From IMG/VR virus record IMGVR_UViG_3300028393_000233, positions 1 through 32,066 of that record: 32,066 bases of DNA, one strand, 5' to 3'. Both the position numbers and the translations under genes were made by a program. Below the pieces are notes generated by a model. That model worked only from the letters and a program-made list of their open reading frames with translations, had not been told where the DNA came from and made no database searches. The DNA comes from a virus. Of this stretch, positions 7,339 through 15,007 are shown in pieces; the first letter of the stretch is position 1; the number at the start of each line of letters is the position of its first letter.

Positions 7339-8703
7339 TTAATATCCTGATTTAGATTTACTTCTACCGATTGTTATTCCCATACTTTTACTACCTCTTT
7401 GGTAATTTTGAAACTCCGTATTAAAAGCCGTGCAACAAATATAATCGAATAAATCGGAATAGTGCCCCACTTTTTGAAAACGTGCCCCCGTCTGCGGATT
7501 TGTTGCCATTTCTTTTAACTTCGTTCCATCGCTTGCCTCTTTCAATCCTATGAAATCGCTTATTGCAGTCTTGCAATTCTCTCCGATTATTACCTTTATG
7601 CCGTCGAAATTCTTTTCAAAGATAGTATTAATAAAATTACCACGCATAACTACACTAGGGTTACTTGCCTGTACTCTGTTACGTGGTTTAAATTGTGCTA
7701 GGTTATCTAATATCAATCGATAAAAATTATAACCGTGTTCCAATTTAGTATCCGATTTGTTAGCCGTTGCGTCTCCATAAACAAACATTCCGCTTTCGTG
7801 CCCTTGGTATTTTCTTATGATTTCATTACATACGGCTTTAACGGTGTTGTTCGGACTAACTCCGCTTATCTCGTCAATCATTCTCAATTCTTTACCCTCG
7901 ATTTGAAAGATACCACAAGGCAAATAAGGGTTAACGTTGTCATCCCAGCTAATGTGAAGCGGTAAGGATGGATTATAGTTAGTATGTTTAACATGTTGGT
8001 CTATTTCAAAGCATTTGTAAAACTCTCCACCTGTTTTTAATTGTATATCCCAGTTGCCTTCGACAAATACCATATACTCAAACGTTGGTAAGTTTTTTAA
8101 GTTGTCAAGGTAGGCTTGTGGCAAATATGGGTTATCGGTTATTTTTGCAGGAATATAAACCCATTCAGTCGGTAGAGTTCCATTTTTCCATCTGTCATAA
8201 ATCAATGTTTTAACCCATCCAAATGTAGGGTTACATGTTGCTAATATAACGGGCTTAGGTTGGATGCTGTCTTTTATTATCCAACTCCCTGCACGTTCAA
8301 ACGCTTTGTAAAATGTTTGTTGTTGGCACTCGTTAATCTCTTCAAATAGAAAGCCATTAACCTCCAATCCTTTCATCCAATCTAGGTCTTTATCCTGGGC
8401 GTAATTTTCAGATTTGAATAATATAACGGATCCGTTTGGGTGGTGGTACTCATAAGGGGATTGTCTAACCGTACCACTTGGCTCTATTTTTCTAAACGAT
8501 GGGATTGTAGTCGTTCTTATTTTCTCCATGTCCTCCCGAATAACGCACCACCTAGAACGTGGGAAAACCTCACACATAATAAGAAGGGCGGACAAACCCC
8601 AAACAGATTTACCGCCTCTAATACTTCCGCCGTACATCAAAAAATTATATTTTTCCGATTGCAATAATATCATTGCCTCGGTTTGTTTGGCTGTTAGTTC
8701 CAT
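7339..8703 (-). CDS. terL: Terminase large subunit
   Basis: This 454-aa packaging motor has an N-terminal ATPase and a C-terminal RNase H-like nuclease. Walker A is GGSIRGGKS at residues 25-33. Walker B with the catalytic Glu is F-L-F-E-E at 118-122. A-T-C-N-P at 155-159 fits the coupling motif C. Nuclease acidic residues are D254/D255 (I-S-W-D-D), D311 (V-Y-G-D), and D417/D420 (S-D-L-F-D), in the usual order. It cuts concatemers and drives DNA into proheads through the DUF935 portal. The C-terminus is Ser/Lys-rich. It overlaps the 43-codon basic gene upstream by 10 bases. Confidence 0.95.
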   Translation of the reverse strand: MELTAKQTEAMILLQSEKYNFLMYGGSIRGGKSVWGLSALLIMCEVFPRSRWCVIREDMEKIRTTTIPSFRKIEPSGTVRQSPYEYHHPNGSVILFKSENYAQDKDLDWMKGLEVNGFLFEEINECQQQTFYKAFERAGSWIIKDSIQPKPVILATCNPTFGWVKTLIYDRWKNGTLPTEWVYIPAKITDNPYLPQAYLDNLKNLPTFEYMVFVEGNWDIQLKTGGEFYKCFEIDQHVKHTNYNPSLPLHISWDDNVNPYLPCGIFQIEGKELRMIDEISGVSPNNTVKAVCNEIIRKYQGHESGMFVYGDATANKSDTKLEHGYNFYRLILDNLAQFKPRNRVQASNPSVVMRGNFINTIFEKNFDGIKVIIGENCKTAISDFIGLKEASDGTKLKEMATNPQTGARFQKVGHYSDLFDYICCTAFNTEFQNYQRGSKSMGITIGRSKSKSGY

Positions 8704-8825
8704 TGTTTAGGGTTTCCGTACAAATCACTATAAGAAGGAAAATTATTTTTAAGTATTTTAGATTGTTTTTTTTTAAATAATTTTACTTCTTTTGTATTTC
8801 TACTTTTTTGTTTTTTTTGAGCCAT
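8694..8825 (-). CDS. 43-aa lysine-rich protein between terminase subunits
   Basis: This short ORF lies between the terminase genes. Its ATG (8825) follows immediately on the small terminase stop, with no base between, and its stop lies 10 bases inside the large terminase gene. That continuous coupling strongly suggests it is translated. The product is very basic: the first half is Lys/Gln-rich (M-A-Q-K-K-Q-K-S) and the tail is P-S-Y-S-D-L-Y-G-N-P. No family is recognised. A DNA-binding or packaging accessory role is inferred from charge and position. Confidence 0.7.
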   Translation of the reverse strand: MAQKKQKSRNTKEVKLFKKKQSKILKNNFPSYSDLYGNPKQWN

Positions 8826-9170
8826 TTAAATCTTGATCTCATTATTACCCCAAATAATTGAATTACCTTTCAATTCGTTTCCGTCGGAAGTAACGTCTAT
8901 TGCTTGGGATGCCTTGCCCTCTGTTCGGTCGGTAACTTCTTTTAAATAGTTCAATTCCTCAATAGCTTTTTTAACTGCTGCGTAGGCTGCATTTTGTGCC
9001 ATGGTTTGAGGGTCAAAAACATTAAATTCCTCAATATCTAATCGAATTAATTTATTATACCAATAGCTGATGGATGTTTCTTTACTCCATGCTCCATTTG
9101 CTCTATTTTGTGGATTATCGGCAAATCCGCCTTTTCCTTTTGGGTTATTTATATCTCCTTGCTTTGGCAT
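8826..9170 (-). CDS. terS: Probable terminase small subunit
   Basis: This 114-aa protein is upstream of the large terminase, separated only by a 43-codon gene. The N-terminus (N-N-P-K-G-K-G-G, then N-P-Q-N-R) is the GN-P-rich entry seen in many phage small terminases and DUF5681-like proteins. A helical middle follows (residues about 35-85), then R-T-E-G-K-A-S-Q-A-I (83-92), close to the 'i.GKp.q.i' ending of small terminase families. It should recognise the packaging site and assemble as a ring with TerL. It starts 18 bases after the stop of a 47-aa ORF. I could not locate a pac or cos site. Confidence 0.75.
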   Translation of the reverse strand: MPKQGDINNPKGKGGFADNPQNRANGAWSKETSISYWYNKLIRLDIEEFNVFDPQTMAQNAAYAAVKKAIEELNYLKEVTDRTEGKASQAIDVTSDGNELKGNSIIWGNNEIKI

Positions 9171-9188
9171 TTTTATCTTACTTTGAAG

Positions 9189-9332
9189 TTAATCAATCTG
9201 ATACGTTAAATAATAATAATTACTATTTTTCTTTAATTTCTTCCATTCTTTGAAAGTTATTATTTTTTCAAAGGTAGTAAAAGTTTGTTTATGTGTTGCA
9301 ACTAATCGCAATTTTGTTTCGGGGTCTAGCAT
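9189..9332 (-). CDS. 47-aa hypothetical protein upstream of small terminase
   Basis: The ATG at 9332 overlaps the stop of the 154-aa gene by 7 bases, and the ORF ends 18 bases before the small terminase start. It fills a space that otherwise looks like a gap. It begins M-L-D-P-E-T-K-L and continues with F-K-E-W-K-K-L-K-K, then Y-Y-Y-L-T-Y, giving a basic, aromatic-rich peptide. No family is recognised. Tight spacing on both sides is the main support. Confidence 0.5.
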   Translation of the reverse strand: MLDPETKLRLVATHKQTFTTFEKIITFKEWKKLKKNSNYYYLTYQID

Positions 9333-9790
9333 TCCGTATAAGTACCATCTGAATTAAGATAAACACCATCGGAAATATAAACTCCATCAAATAACTCATC
9401 ATCTGTCAAATCTTTTGATAATTCGTTGTATAAGTCAATTGCTGCTTCATTTTCATTTAAACTAAAATTTTTATTTGGTCTAGTTCTGCTCATTGTTAAT
9501 TTATCATAAATTGAACTTGAAAAATAAGTAATGTTTTTTAATTCCAATATTTCTTTAATTGTCATTTTATCTAATAAAGTATCCTTGCAAATAAATGAAA
9601 ATTCAAATATAGCTGTATGATTATTATAATAATAACTAAATATATTATCACCAAAGCATCCAATCTTTGCTTTTTTATAATAAATATTATTTAAAAGCAT
9701 TTCTTTTTTTATTTCTTCTAAAAGATTATTTAATTTTAATTCTTTTTTTTCTATTTTCATTTTAATAGATGTTAATTTTAAATTTTCCAT
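9326..9790 (-). CDS. Hypothetical protein, 154 aa
   Basis: This protein is not recognised. The N-terminal 40 residues are a strongly charged helix (K-K-E-L-K-L-N-N-L-L-E-E-I-K), the middle is mixed with aromatic strands, and the end holds a short near-repeat, D-G-V-Y-I-S then D-G-V-Y-L-N-S-D-G-T-Y. It lies after the VRR-NUC gene and before the terminase genes, at the border of the replication and packaging modules. An AT-rich leader with two -7-like boxes precedes it. Confidence 0.6.
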   Translation of the reverse strand: MENLKLTSIKMKIEKKELKLNNLLEEIKKEMLLNNIYYKKAKIGCFGDNIFSYYYNNHTAIFEFSFICKDTLLDKMTIKEILELKNITYFSSSIYDKLTMSRTRPNKNFSLNENEAAIDLYNELSKDLTDDELFDGVYISDGVYLNSDGTYTEC

Positions 9791-9805
9791 ATTTTTTATT
9801 TTTTA

Positions 9806-9821
9806 CAAATTTACAAATATT
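9806..9821 (-). promoter_or_regulatory. Possible weak promoter boxes before the 154-aa gene
   Basis: On the minus strand two TAnnTTTG-like -7 boxes stand in tandem: TAAATTTG at 9813-9806 and a weaker AATATTTG at 9821-9814. They lie about 16-31 bases upstream of the start codon at 9790. No TTG is found at the -33 position for either, and the AT-rich context makes chance matches likely. This is the only candidate for a separate start of the packaging/head transcript in this area. Confidence 0.25.
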
Positions 9822-9842
9822 TTTTTAAATTGTTCTAGCATT

Positions 9843-10100
9843 TTATATTGGATATATTTGTCCATTAATATTGTGTAAGCAAATCGCTTTTTTTCCTAGT
9901 TCAATAAGTTCGTCAATTCTATATTTTTGTAATTCTTTCAAAGTATCTTTATTTTCTTTACACTCAATCCATAAATCGACCTCTCCTGTCTTCATGCAAA
10001 GTAAATCAGGATAACCACTGTCAGACAATTTAATAATATTTAAAACTTTCCATCCTTTAGATTTATATTCTTTGATAATTTTATTTTGGAATTTGCTCAT
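9843..10100 (-). CDS. VRR-NUC domain nuclease
   Basis: This 85-aa protein is the compact VRR-NUC form of the PD-(D/E)XK nuclease fold found in phages and in FAN1. Catalytic residues are visible: Asp32 in G-Y-P-D-L, the E46-x-K48 pair in I-E-C-K, and Gln58 in K-E-L-Q-K-Y. Family members cleave branched DNA, including Holliday junctions and flaps, so it may clear junctions before packaging. Its ATG lies 20 bases inside the preceding SF2 helicase gene, and pairing a VRR-NUC with an SF2 helicase is common in phage replication modules. Confidence 0.9.
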   Translation of the reverse strand: MSKFQNKIIKEYKSKGWKVLNIIKLSDSGYPDLLCMKTGEVDLWIECKENKDTLKELQKYRIDELIELGKKAICLHNINGQIYPI

Positions 10101-11295
10101 ATTGTTTTAAAGTAAAGTTTTTCTTTTTTTCAATAACTTTTAATATTTGTAAATCTAAAGTTTTTTTAGCTAATATAAAAAACACTTCCGTTTCTTTTCG
10201 TTCCTTTATTGTTAAGCGATCAAGTGACTGTACAAAATTAGTTCCACTAAATCCAAAGTTCAAATAAATTAGTTTATCTGCTTTACTTAAATTAACCCCC
10301 ATTGCTGAACTATATTGCTGTCCTATGTAATGTTTATCGGTTGTATTAAATTCGTTTAAATTAGTTGTAGCAGTATCGCCAAATACATTTAATAACATTT
10401 CTAGCTCCTGTTTAAAATAATAAAATATAGCTAATTTTCCTTTTAGGTTTTCTTTTATGTAAATAGCTTTTGAATTATCAATTATTCCAGTATTTCCACT
10501 ATCAAAAATTATTGTACCACTTCCTAGCTGGTGTTGTTTACTCATAATTTTTACACCACTATCCGCTATAATTTTTTCATTTTTACCAATTATTATTTTA
10601 TCTTTTTTTAATTGCTCAATAAGTTTGTATGTTATTGGTTTCATTTCTACAAAAATATTTGTTTTAATAATCACATTTTCAAATCCTGCTTGTTCTTGAG
10701 TAAATTTATGAATTATTTTATTAATTTTTGCTTTTATCAAATCGTCTTTAGCTTTTGAATAATCATTGCTTTGTCCGTATGTTGTATAAATAAAATTTGG
10801 ATTTACATAATCCTTTGCCCATTTATAAAAATTAATATAATCTTTGAAAGGACTATTTTTTGAAATCCAAAATTGATGATACCATTGAGAATAACTTTCA
10901 CTTGCAGGTGTTCCTGATAAAAAAACCATTTTAGAATTAAAAAACATTTGTTTTAACAATTTAGTTCTAACGCTCGGTTTTGGGAATGCTGAAATAGAAT
11001 GAGCCTCATCTAATATTATTAAATCGTATTTTCCTTTAACCTTATGTAAACTTTCGTAATTACTAACCTCTAACTCATAATTAAAATTTAAAGCCTTGTA
11101 ATCGCTTAAAATTGATTCAATAGCTTTTTTCTTTGTTAAGAATAAAACTGATTTGGCATTTACATTTTTTGCTATTTGTAAAGCGGTTAAGGTTTTTCCA
11201 GTTCTTTGGGTGTGCTGCAAATAAACTAATCCATATTTATTTAAAATTTCAGTACACTCGTTTGCATTTTTAATTTGATAGTCTCTTAATTTCAT
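10081..11295 (-). CDS. SF2 (DEAH / SNF2-like) DNA helicase
   Basis: This 404-aa protein has the helicase superfamily 2 motifs in order: R-D-Y-Q (4-7), Walker A Q-R-T-G-K-T (30-35), L-D-E-A-H (95-99), motif III S-G-T-P (127-130), and motif VI in Q-S-L-D-R-L-T-I-K-E-R (356-366). Its short length, lack of extra domains and direct overlap with a VRR-NUC nuclease match phage SNF2/DEAD-type helicases that remodel forks or act with a junction nuclease. It is preceded by a 313-base repeat-rich non-coding region (11296-11608) that may hold the origin and its promoter. Confidence 0.92.
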   Translation of the reverse strand: MKLRDYQIKNANECTEILNKYGLVYLQHTQRTGKTLTALQIAKNVNAKSVLFLTKKKAIESILSDYKALNFNYELEVSNYESLHKVKGKYDLIILDEAHSISAFPKPSVRTKLLKQMFFNSKMVFLSGTPASESYSQWYHQFWISKNSPFKDYINFYKWAKDYVNPNFIYTTYGQSNDYSKAKDDLIKAKINKIIHKFTQEQAGFENVIIKTNIFVEMKPITYKLIEQLKKDKIIIGKNEKIIADSGVKIMSKQHQLGSGTIIFDSGNTGIIDNSKAIYIKENLKGKLAIFYYFKQELEMLLNVFGDTATTNLNEFNTTDKHYIGQQYSSAMGVNLSKADKLIYLNFGFSGTNFVQSLDRLTIKERKETEVFFILAKKTLDLQILKVIEKKKNFTLKQYEQIPK

Positions 11296-11336
11296 GTTGT
11301 TTTTATTTTTTGTTTGGAGGTAAAAAGGTAAAAAAG

Positions 11337-11344
11337 CAAATTTA
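11337..11344 (-). promoter_or_regulatory. Possible promoter -7 box for SF2 helicase/VRR-NUC genes
   Basis: The minus strand reads TAAATTTG, matching TAnnTTTG, 42 bases upstream of the helicase ATG. A TTG at 11371-11369 lies 24 bases further upstream, slightly beyond the usual spacing. Two GGAGGTAAAAA copies sit exactly between these elements, so a protein bound there would block the promoter. Confidence 0.35.
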
Positions 11345-11532
11345 GTTTTTTACCTCCGTTTTTACCTCCAAAAATTTTTCTAACTAATTGATTTATATAT
11401 ACTTATTTCTATATTTTTCTAAAAGGTAAAAAAGTAAAAAAGAAATATTAAAAACCAGTTGTAAAATATTGTTTTTAATAATCTCTATGAATTTATCAAT
11501 TTTTACTTTTTGTTTTTTACATCGTGTTAATT

Positions 11533-11547
11533 GTTTGATAATCAAAC
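11533..11547. promoter_or_regulatory. 15-bp palindrome, candidate operator
   Basis: GTTTGAT-A-ATCAAAC is a perfect 7-bp inverted repeat around one base, lying inside the repeat-rich gap and 5 bases from the GGAGGTAAAAA copy at 11553. It has the size of a dimeric repressor or initiator site. No matching second copy was noticed. Confidence 0.35.
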
Positions 11548-11608
11548 GTTATGGAGGTAAAAAAGTGTTTTACTAGTTTTTTACCTTTTATAGTTTTTTA
11601 CCTTTATT

Positions 11609-13135
11609 TTAAAATGGAAAATCGTTTTCTTCCTCATTATCAATGTATTGCGTTTTTCTACTAAAAATAAATGGCGTTCCAGTTTTATCTCCAGAAACCT
11701 CTCTAATTCCAAAAGGATAGTATTTTTTTAACTTCCCTACTGGAATTTTCATTTCATCTTTTATTACTTTTCTAATGTAAGATATTGAAAATTGATTATT
11801 ATGATTAAACCATTTTTCTTTTATATCTTTTGCGGTTGCTTCAAAAATTTCCATTGAACAATTATCAAAATAATCATTTATTATTATTTCTAAATCTTTA
11901 TATAAACCGCTTTTTGATTCTGTTTTAACTTTTTCAAGTGATTCCGTAGCAATTTCTTCTTGCGTAAATACCATCCTAGATTTTGTAAAATCAATTTCTG
12001 GCAATTGTCTTAAATATTTTAAAAATTTTGGAATTTCGTTAAACAATTCAATTTCAATATTTGTATTTAAAGACTGAATAGGTTTTATTTTTCTAATCCA
12101 AAATCTTACTTCTTCTTCGTCAATTTTCATAAAATCATTTTCTTTATTTGTACAAAGTATTACTTTACCAAAAAATGGTATTGAATATTCAGAAACAAAT
12201 TTTTGAGAAACAGAAATACTTTTAGCGGTTGCAATAGATTTTAAACGCTCAACGGTAGTATTTTTTTCTATTACTGTCTCATCAATCATTATTATATTTT
12301 TAGTTGCGTAAATCGAGTTAAAACCCCTAGCAACATCATCTGGAGAAATCAATACAGTATTTTCTCCGTATATCATATCAATCCAATTTAAAAAAGTAGT
12401 TTTTCCAGTACCTCTTTCAGTGCTAACAAGTGCTAATATTGGCAAAATTTGTTTAGGATATTCGTATAATAACTTCATATATTTTAAACCTAGTGTTAAT
12501 TGCTCACCAAAAATATGCTCCATTAATCCTAAAGAATAATTAATATCATTTCCATTTACCGGGCCATTAAATTCAGTATGAGGAAATTTACAATATAAAT
12601 TATAGCAACTATCTTTTGATGGTAAAAAATTAATATTATCCGGAATAATATCAAAGTCATCAAATTTATAAATATGATCTAAAAACGCTGCGTCATGGTC
12701 TTGTTTTATTTCTTCTTTTTTCCAATGTTTTAATAAAACAGATTTACCACCGTATCTATTTTCTTTTAAAATAGTTTTATAATAATCAGTTCCTACTCTA
12801 ATGTATGGTATATCTTGTTTCATTAAATAAAAACGAATAAAACTCATAGCTGAATGATAATCGCCTTTAAATCTAACCTTACAAAACAACATAAATTTAG
12901 TGCATTTTGAATTTGTAGCAATATCAAAATAATCATCATTATTAACTTTTATAATTCCATTTTCTAATAAGGTAAAAATAGATTCATTTTGTTTTTTTAC
13001 GGTTGCGACTTCTTTATCATTTTTATAAAAATGATTTTTATCTAATTTGAACACTTCTTTAAAATCTCCAAATAAATTAAACCAATCCACTGGATTCATT
13101 TCTTTACTTTTTGATTGATCTTTAAATTTTTCCAT
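11609..13135 (-). CDS. SF3-type replicative helicase (DUF5906 / VirE-associated)
   Basis: This 508-aa protein has an ATPase core at about residues 225-350. It carries Walker A E-R-G-T-G-K-T-T (240-247), Walker B I-I-M-I-D-E (281-286), and V-I-L-C-T-N (325-330), the superfamily 3 motif C with its terminal Asn. Arg344/Arg348 are candidate arginine fingers. The N-terminal 200 residues lack a recognisable primase motif, and the C-terminal about 120 residues may be a DNA-binding winged-helix region. It follows the primase-polymerase gene by 2 bases. Together they give the two-protein form of the primase-helicase replication system seen in Bacteroidota phages and islands. Confidence 0.88.
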   Translation of the reverse strand: MEKFKDQSKSKEMNPVDWFNLFGDFKEVFKLDKNHFYKNDKEVATVKKQNESIFTLLENGIIKVNNDDYFDIATNSKCTKFMLFCKVRFKGDYHSAMSFIRFYLMKQDIPYIRVGTDYYKTILKENRYGGKSVLLKHWKKEEIKQDHDAAFLDHIYKFDDFDIIPDNINFLPSKDSCYNLYCKFPHTEFNGPVNGNDINYSLGLMEHIFGEQLTLGLKYMKLLYEYPKQILPILALVSTERGTGKTTFLNWIDMIYGENTVLISPDDVARGFNSIYATKNIIMIDETVIEKNTTVERLKSIATAKSISVSQKFVSEYSIPFFGKVILCTNKENDFMKIDEEEVRFWIRKIKPIQSLNTNIEIELFNEIPKFLKYLRQLPEIDFTKSRMVFTQEEIATESLEKVKTESKSGLYKDLEIIINDYFDNCSMEIFEATAKDIKEKWFNHNNQFSISYIRKVIKDEMKIPVGKLKKYYPFGIREVSGDKTGTPFIFSRKTQYIDNEEENDFPF

Positions 13136-13137
13136 AA

Positions 13138-14022
13138 TTATTTTATAAATAGTGGACTTTGTTGTCCTTTTGTAATCATTGTTTTAGCTGTAGTTTTGTA
13201 AACTTCTGCCATATTTAGTCCTTTGTCTTTTCTTGATAAATAGGCATTTGAATTTATGCATTTATCAATTAAAATTATTGCATCGCTTTCACTAATATAT
13301 CCAGCACTAACATAACCGCCTAATGCAAACGAGGCTGCTCTTAATTGTGGATGTCCGTTAAAATTTATTTTAGATATTGAAGAATAAACTATTTTTTCTA
13401 TACTACTTGACTTATCGTTTATAAAATATTGTTTTACAATTGGTTTTATAATTGGAATTATTTTTTTTGTAAATGTAGTATAATCATTTCTAAATAAAAT
13501 ATTTTTATCGTAACTCATAAACATTGGTAAAACACAATTTTTAGGCGATATGTCAAAACCTTTATAAATAGAAAATTCATTTTCAACCGCATTAAAATAA
13601 TGTTTAAATTCATCTACTGAATTACATATTGGTATTTTTAATAAAGCCCTAACTCCTTTTTTAGAAGCTGAAAGCCATGTACAAATAATAAAATTATATT
13701 GATTAAAAAGAGCCTGTTTAAACTCTAACGCATAATCTGTTTCTAATCCATCAAAATCAATAGTAAGTAACCCTGTGAAACTTTCAATATTAGAATAACG
13801 TCTAGTATTTTTAACAATAACGCAAGGTGTAAAATAATATAATTCACGTTTTAAACGATCTTTTTCTACTTTGTTTTGATTTTTTGAAGCTATTTCAATT
13901 TCTTTAAAAATAGCCTCAAATTTTCCTTTTGGATTAACCATAGAATTAATCCAATAATACAAATCGACAAACCCTAACGGCTTGATGCTTTTTATATCGT
14001 TATTATAATACTGAAATTTCAT
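13138..14022 (-). CDS. VirE N-terminal / BT4734-like primase-polymerase
   Basis: This 294-aa protein has the pattern of Bacteroidota BT4734/VirE-N replication primases, a PrimPol-type fold. L-L-T-I-D-F-D (85-91) supplies the catalytic acidic pair Asp89/Asp91. S-A-S-K-K-G (118-123) resembles the 'pS.sGkG.h' nucleotide-binding loop. F-D-I-S-P-K-N (156-162) and F-M-S-Y-D (168-172) follow the family's 'D......R.rf.sYd' block. The C-terminal about 100 residues include A-S-F-A-L-G-G-Y and an alpha-helical domain typical after VirE-N. It makes primers for, or copies, DNA at the fork loaded by the SF3 helicase. It overlaps the preceding nuclease gene by 20 bases. Confidence 0.87.
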   Translation of the reverse strand: MKFQYYNNDIKSIKPLGFVDLYYWINSMVNPKGKFEAIFKEIEIASKNQNKVEKDRLKRELYYFTPCVIVKNTRRYSNIESFTGLLTIDFDGLETDYALEFKQALFNQYNFIICTWLSASKKGVRALLKIPICNSVDEFKHYFNAVENEFSIYKGFDISPKNCVLPMFMSYDKNILFRNDYTTFTKKIIPIIKPIVKQYFINDKSSSIEKIVYSSISKINFNGHPQLRAASFALGGYVSAGYISESDAIILIDKCINSNAYLSRKDKGLNMAEVYKTTAKTMITKGQQSPLFIK

Positions 14023-14626
14023 TTAGTTTTTTATAATTTTCTAAATGTAAACCCTTAATATTTTGCGTTTGCCAGTCTTTTTCAGTAGTAAAAATAACTT
14101 TATTACTAAACGAAAAATAAAAACTACGATCAAAATTTCTTCTTACTTCACCGATATTAAAACCGCCTAAAACTCCATTAAATGTATGATGCTTATTATA
14201 TTTTGTATGTCTGTCCTGATGGTGTAATAAATGTGAATTATCATTTTGAAAATGTTGAAATAAATTAGATTTTACATTTAATTCTTTTTCAAATTCATTT
14301 AAAATAAAATAATTATAACTTAATGCTGGGCAAATAAAAATAGGTATTTTTATAAATTTTGAACCATTTTTATAAACATCAAATTCGAGTTCTGAATAAT
14401 TCATAGCCTGTAAAATATATTTAGCTATTTTTTCACCTCTTTTTTTATCAGGTCTTTTAGCTTCAATTCCAAAAAATATTTCAGAGTTTGGAATTTGCAA
14501 AACTAAATCAATTCTTTTTGTGCCACATTTTGACCTACATTCTTTTTTTACTATAAAATATTTTTCAAATTCTTTTACAATAAGATTTACAAAATCTGTT
14601 TCTGTTATTACATTATTTTTTTTCAT
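14003..14626 (-). CDS. PD-(D/E)XK-type nuclease of the replication operon
   Basis: In this 207-aa protein the first 80 residues have a restriction-endonuclease-like core: Cys-Gly-T-K-R-I-D (Asp40), then G-I-E-A-K (Glu55, Lys57), then a helix with Q-A-M-N-Y (Gln73). That is the D...ExK...Q order of PD-(D/E)XK enzymes, and it resembles VSR/recB-type small nucleases. The C-terminal 100 residues are His- and Phe-rich with no recognised domain. It overlaps the primase-polymerase by 20 bases and the 70-aa gene by 4 (ATGA). It may act as a flap or origin-processing nuclease, or digest host DNA. Confidence 0.7.
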   Translation of the reverse strand: MKKNNVITETDFVNLIVKEFEKYFIVKKECRSKCGTKRIDLVLQIPNSEIFFGIEAKRPDKKRGEKIAKYILQAMNYSELEFDVYKNGSKFIKIPIFICPALSYNYFILNEFEKELNVKSNLFQHFQNDNSHLLHHQDRHTKYNKHHTFNGVLGGFNIGEVRRNFDRSFYFSFSNKVIFTTEKDWQTQNIKGLHLENYKKLNEISVL

Positions 14627-14835
14627 GGTTTTAAAAATTTACATTTATACTCTCTTTGATTCGTGTAATATTCAATAACATGACTTTTAATGTTATCGTG
14701 ATTATTCACATTTTTTTTAAATACAAAAATTAGAGTATTTTTCTTTTCAATAACGATTGAAAAATGTTCTCTAAATTCTGAACTTTCATCTAATAAATTA
14801 AACTCAAAATTTGATTTTTTTAATTTGTAATACAT
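14623..14835 (-). CDS. Hypothetical protein, 70 aa, first gene of replication operon
   Basis: This protein is not recognised. It is a small basic beta-rich peptide (S-I-V-I-E-K-K-N-T-L-I-F-V-F) ending K-F-L-K-P. It is the first gene after the structured leader 14856-14906 and overlaps the nuclease gene by ATGA, so it is probably cotranscribed with the nuclease, primase and helicase genes. Confidence 0.6.
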   Translation of the reverse strand: MYYKLKKSNFEFNLLDESSEFREHFSIVIEKKNTLIFVFKKNVNNHDNIKSHVIEYYTNQREYKCKFLKP

Positions 14836-14855
14836 AATTTATTTTTTAAATTAAT

Positions 14856-14906
14856 AAATCCGATACATCCAGCCTATTGTGAGATTTGGCTTTCTGTATC
14901 GGATTT
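14856..14906 (-). promoter_or_regulatory. Large leader hairpin upstream of replication operon
   Basis: A perfect 12-bp inverted repeat (AAATCCGATACA at 14856-14867 with TGTATCGGATTT at 14895-14906) encloses a second 4-bp stem (AGCC 14871-14874 with GGCT 14888-14891) and a 13-base loop. On the minus strand it ends about 21 bases before the ATG at 14835 and lies within the leader of a transcript from the box at 14962-14955. It could be an attenuator, an RNA-stability element or a terminator. The downstream T-run is weak on the minus strand and better on the plus strand (TTTTT), where no gene needs it. Confidence 0.6.
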
Positions 14907-14954
14907 TTATAATATTTTTAAATGTTCGTAATAAATCTCACTAAATTACTCCTG

Positions 14955-15007
14955 CAAAGATACTAGTATTTTTCTATAAATAGTATTTATTTTTTAATGA
15001 ATAGTAT
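14955..15007 (-). promoter_or_regulatory. Candidate promoter with TAGTAT operator repeats
   Basis: The minus strand has TATCTTTG (14962-14955), matching TAnnTTTG, with no clear TTG at -33. The palindrome ATACTAGTAT (14960-14969) overlaps this box. The plus-strand motif TAGTAT recurs at 14964, 14981 and 15002, spaced 17 and 21 bases. The arrangement looks like a regulated promoter for the 70-aa gene and the replication genes behind it, with a protein binding across the -7 box and upstream. Confidence 0.42.

Larger units (their letters stand above)
11316..11602. repeat. GGAGGTAAAAA repeat cluster; candidate replication origin or operator array
   Basis: The 313-base gene-free gap 11296-11608 holds eight copies of GGTAAAAA in both orientations. 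Direct copies start at 11319, 11327, 11425 and 11556. Inverted copies span 11346-11354, 11359-11366, 11577-11585 and 11594-11602. Four extend to GGAGGTAAAAA (11316-11326, 11553-11563, and inverted at 11347-11357 and 11359-11369). They make two inverted pairs able to fold: 11316-11326 with 11347-11357, and 11556-11564 with 11577-11585 (9 bp, 12-base loop). The gap is extremely AT-rich between copies. Its position between the SF3 and SF2 helicase genes suits an origin with iterons. A multi-copy operator is the alternative. Confidence 0.6.

Noticed and set aside
9189-9332. TACCTTTG promoter box before the small terminase
   Set aside because: The box lies inside a well-coupled 47-codon ORF, and the -33 TTG is 22 bases away. 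I judged the ORF more likely.
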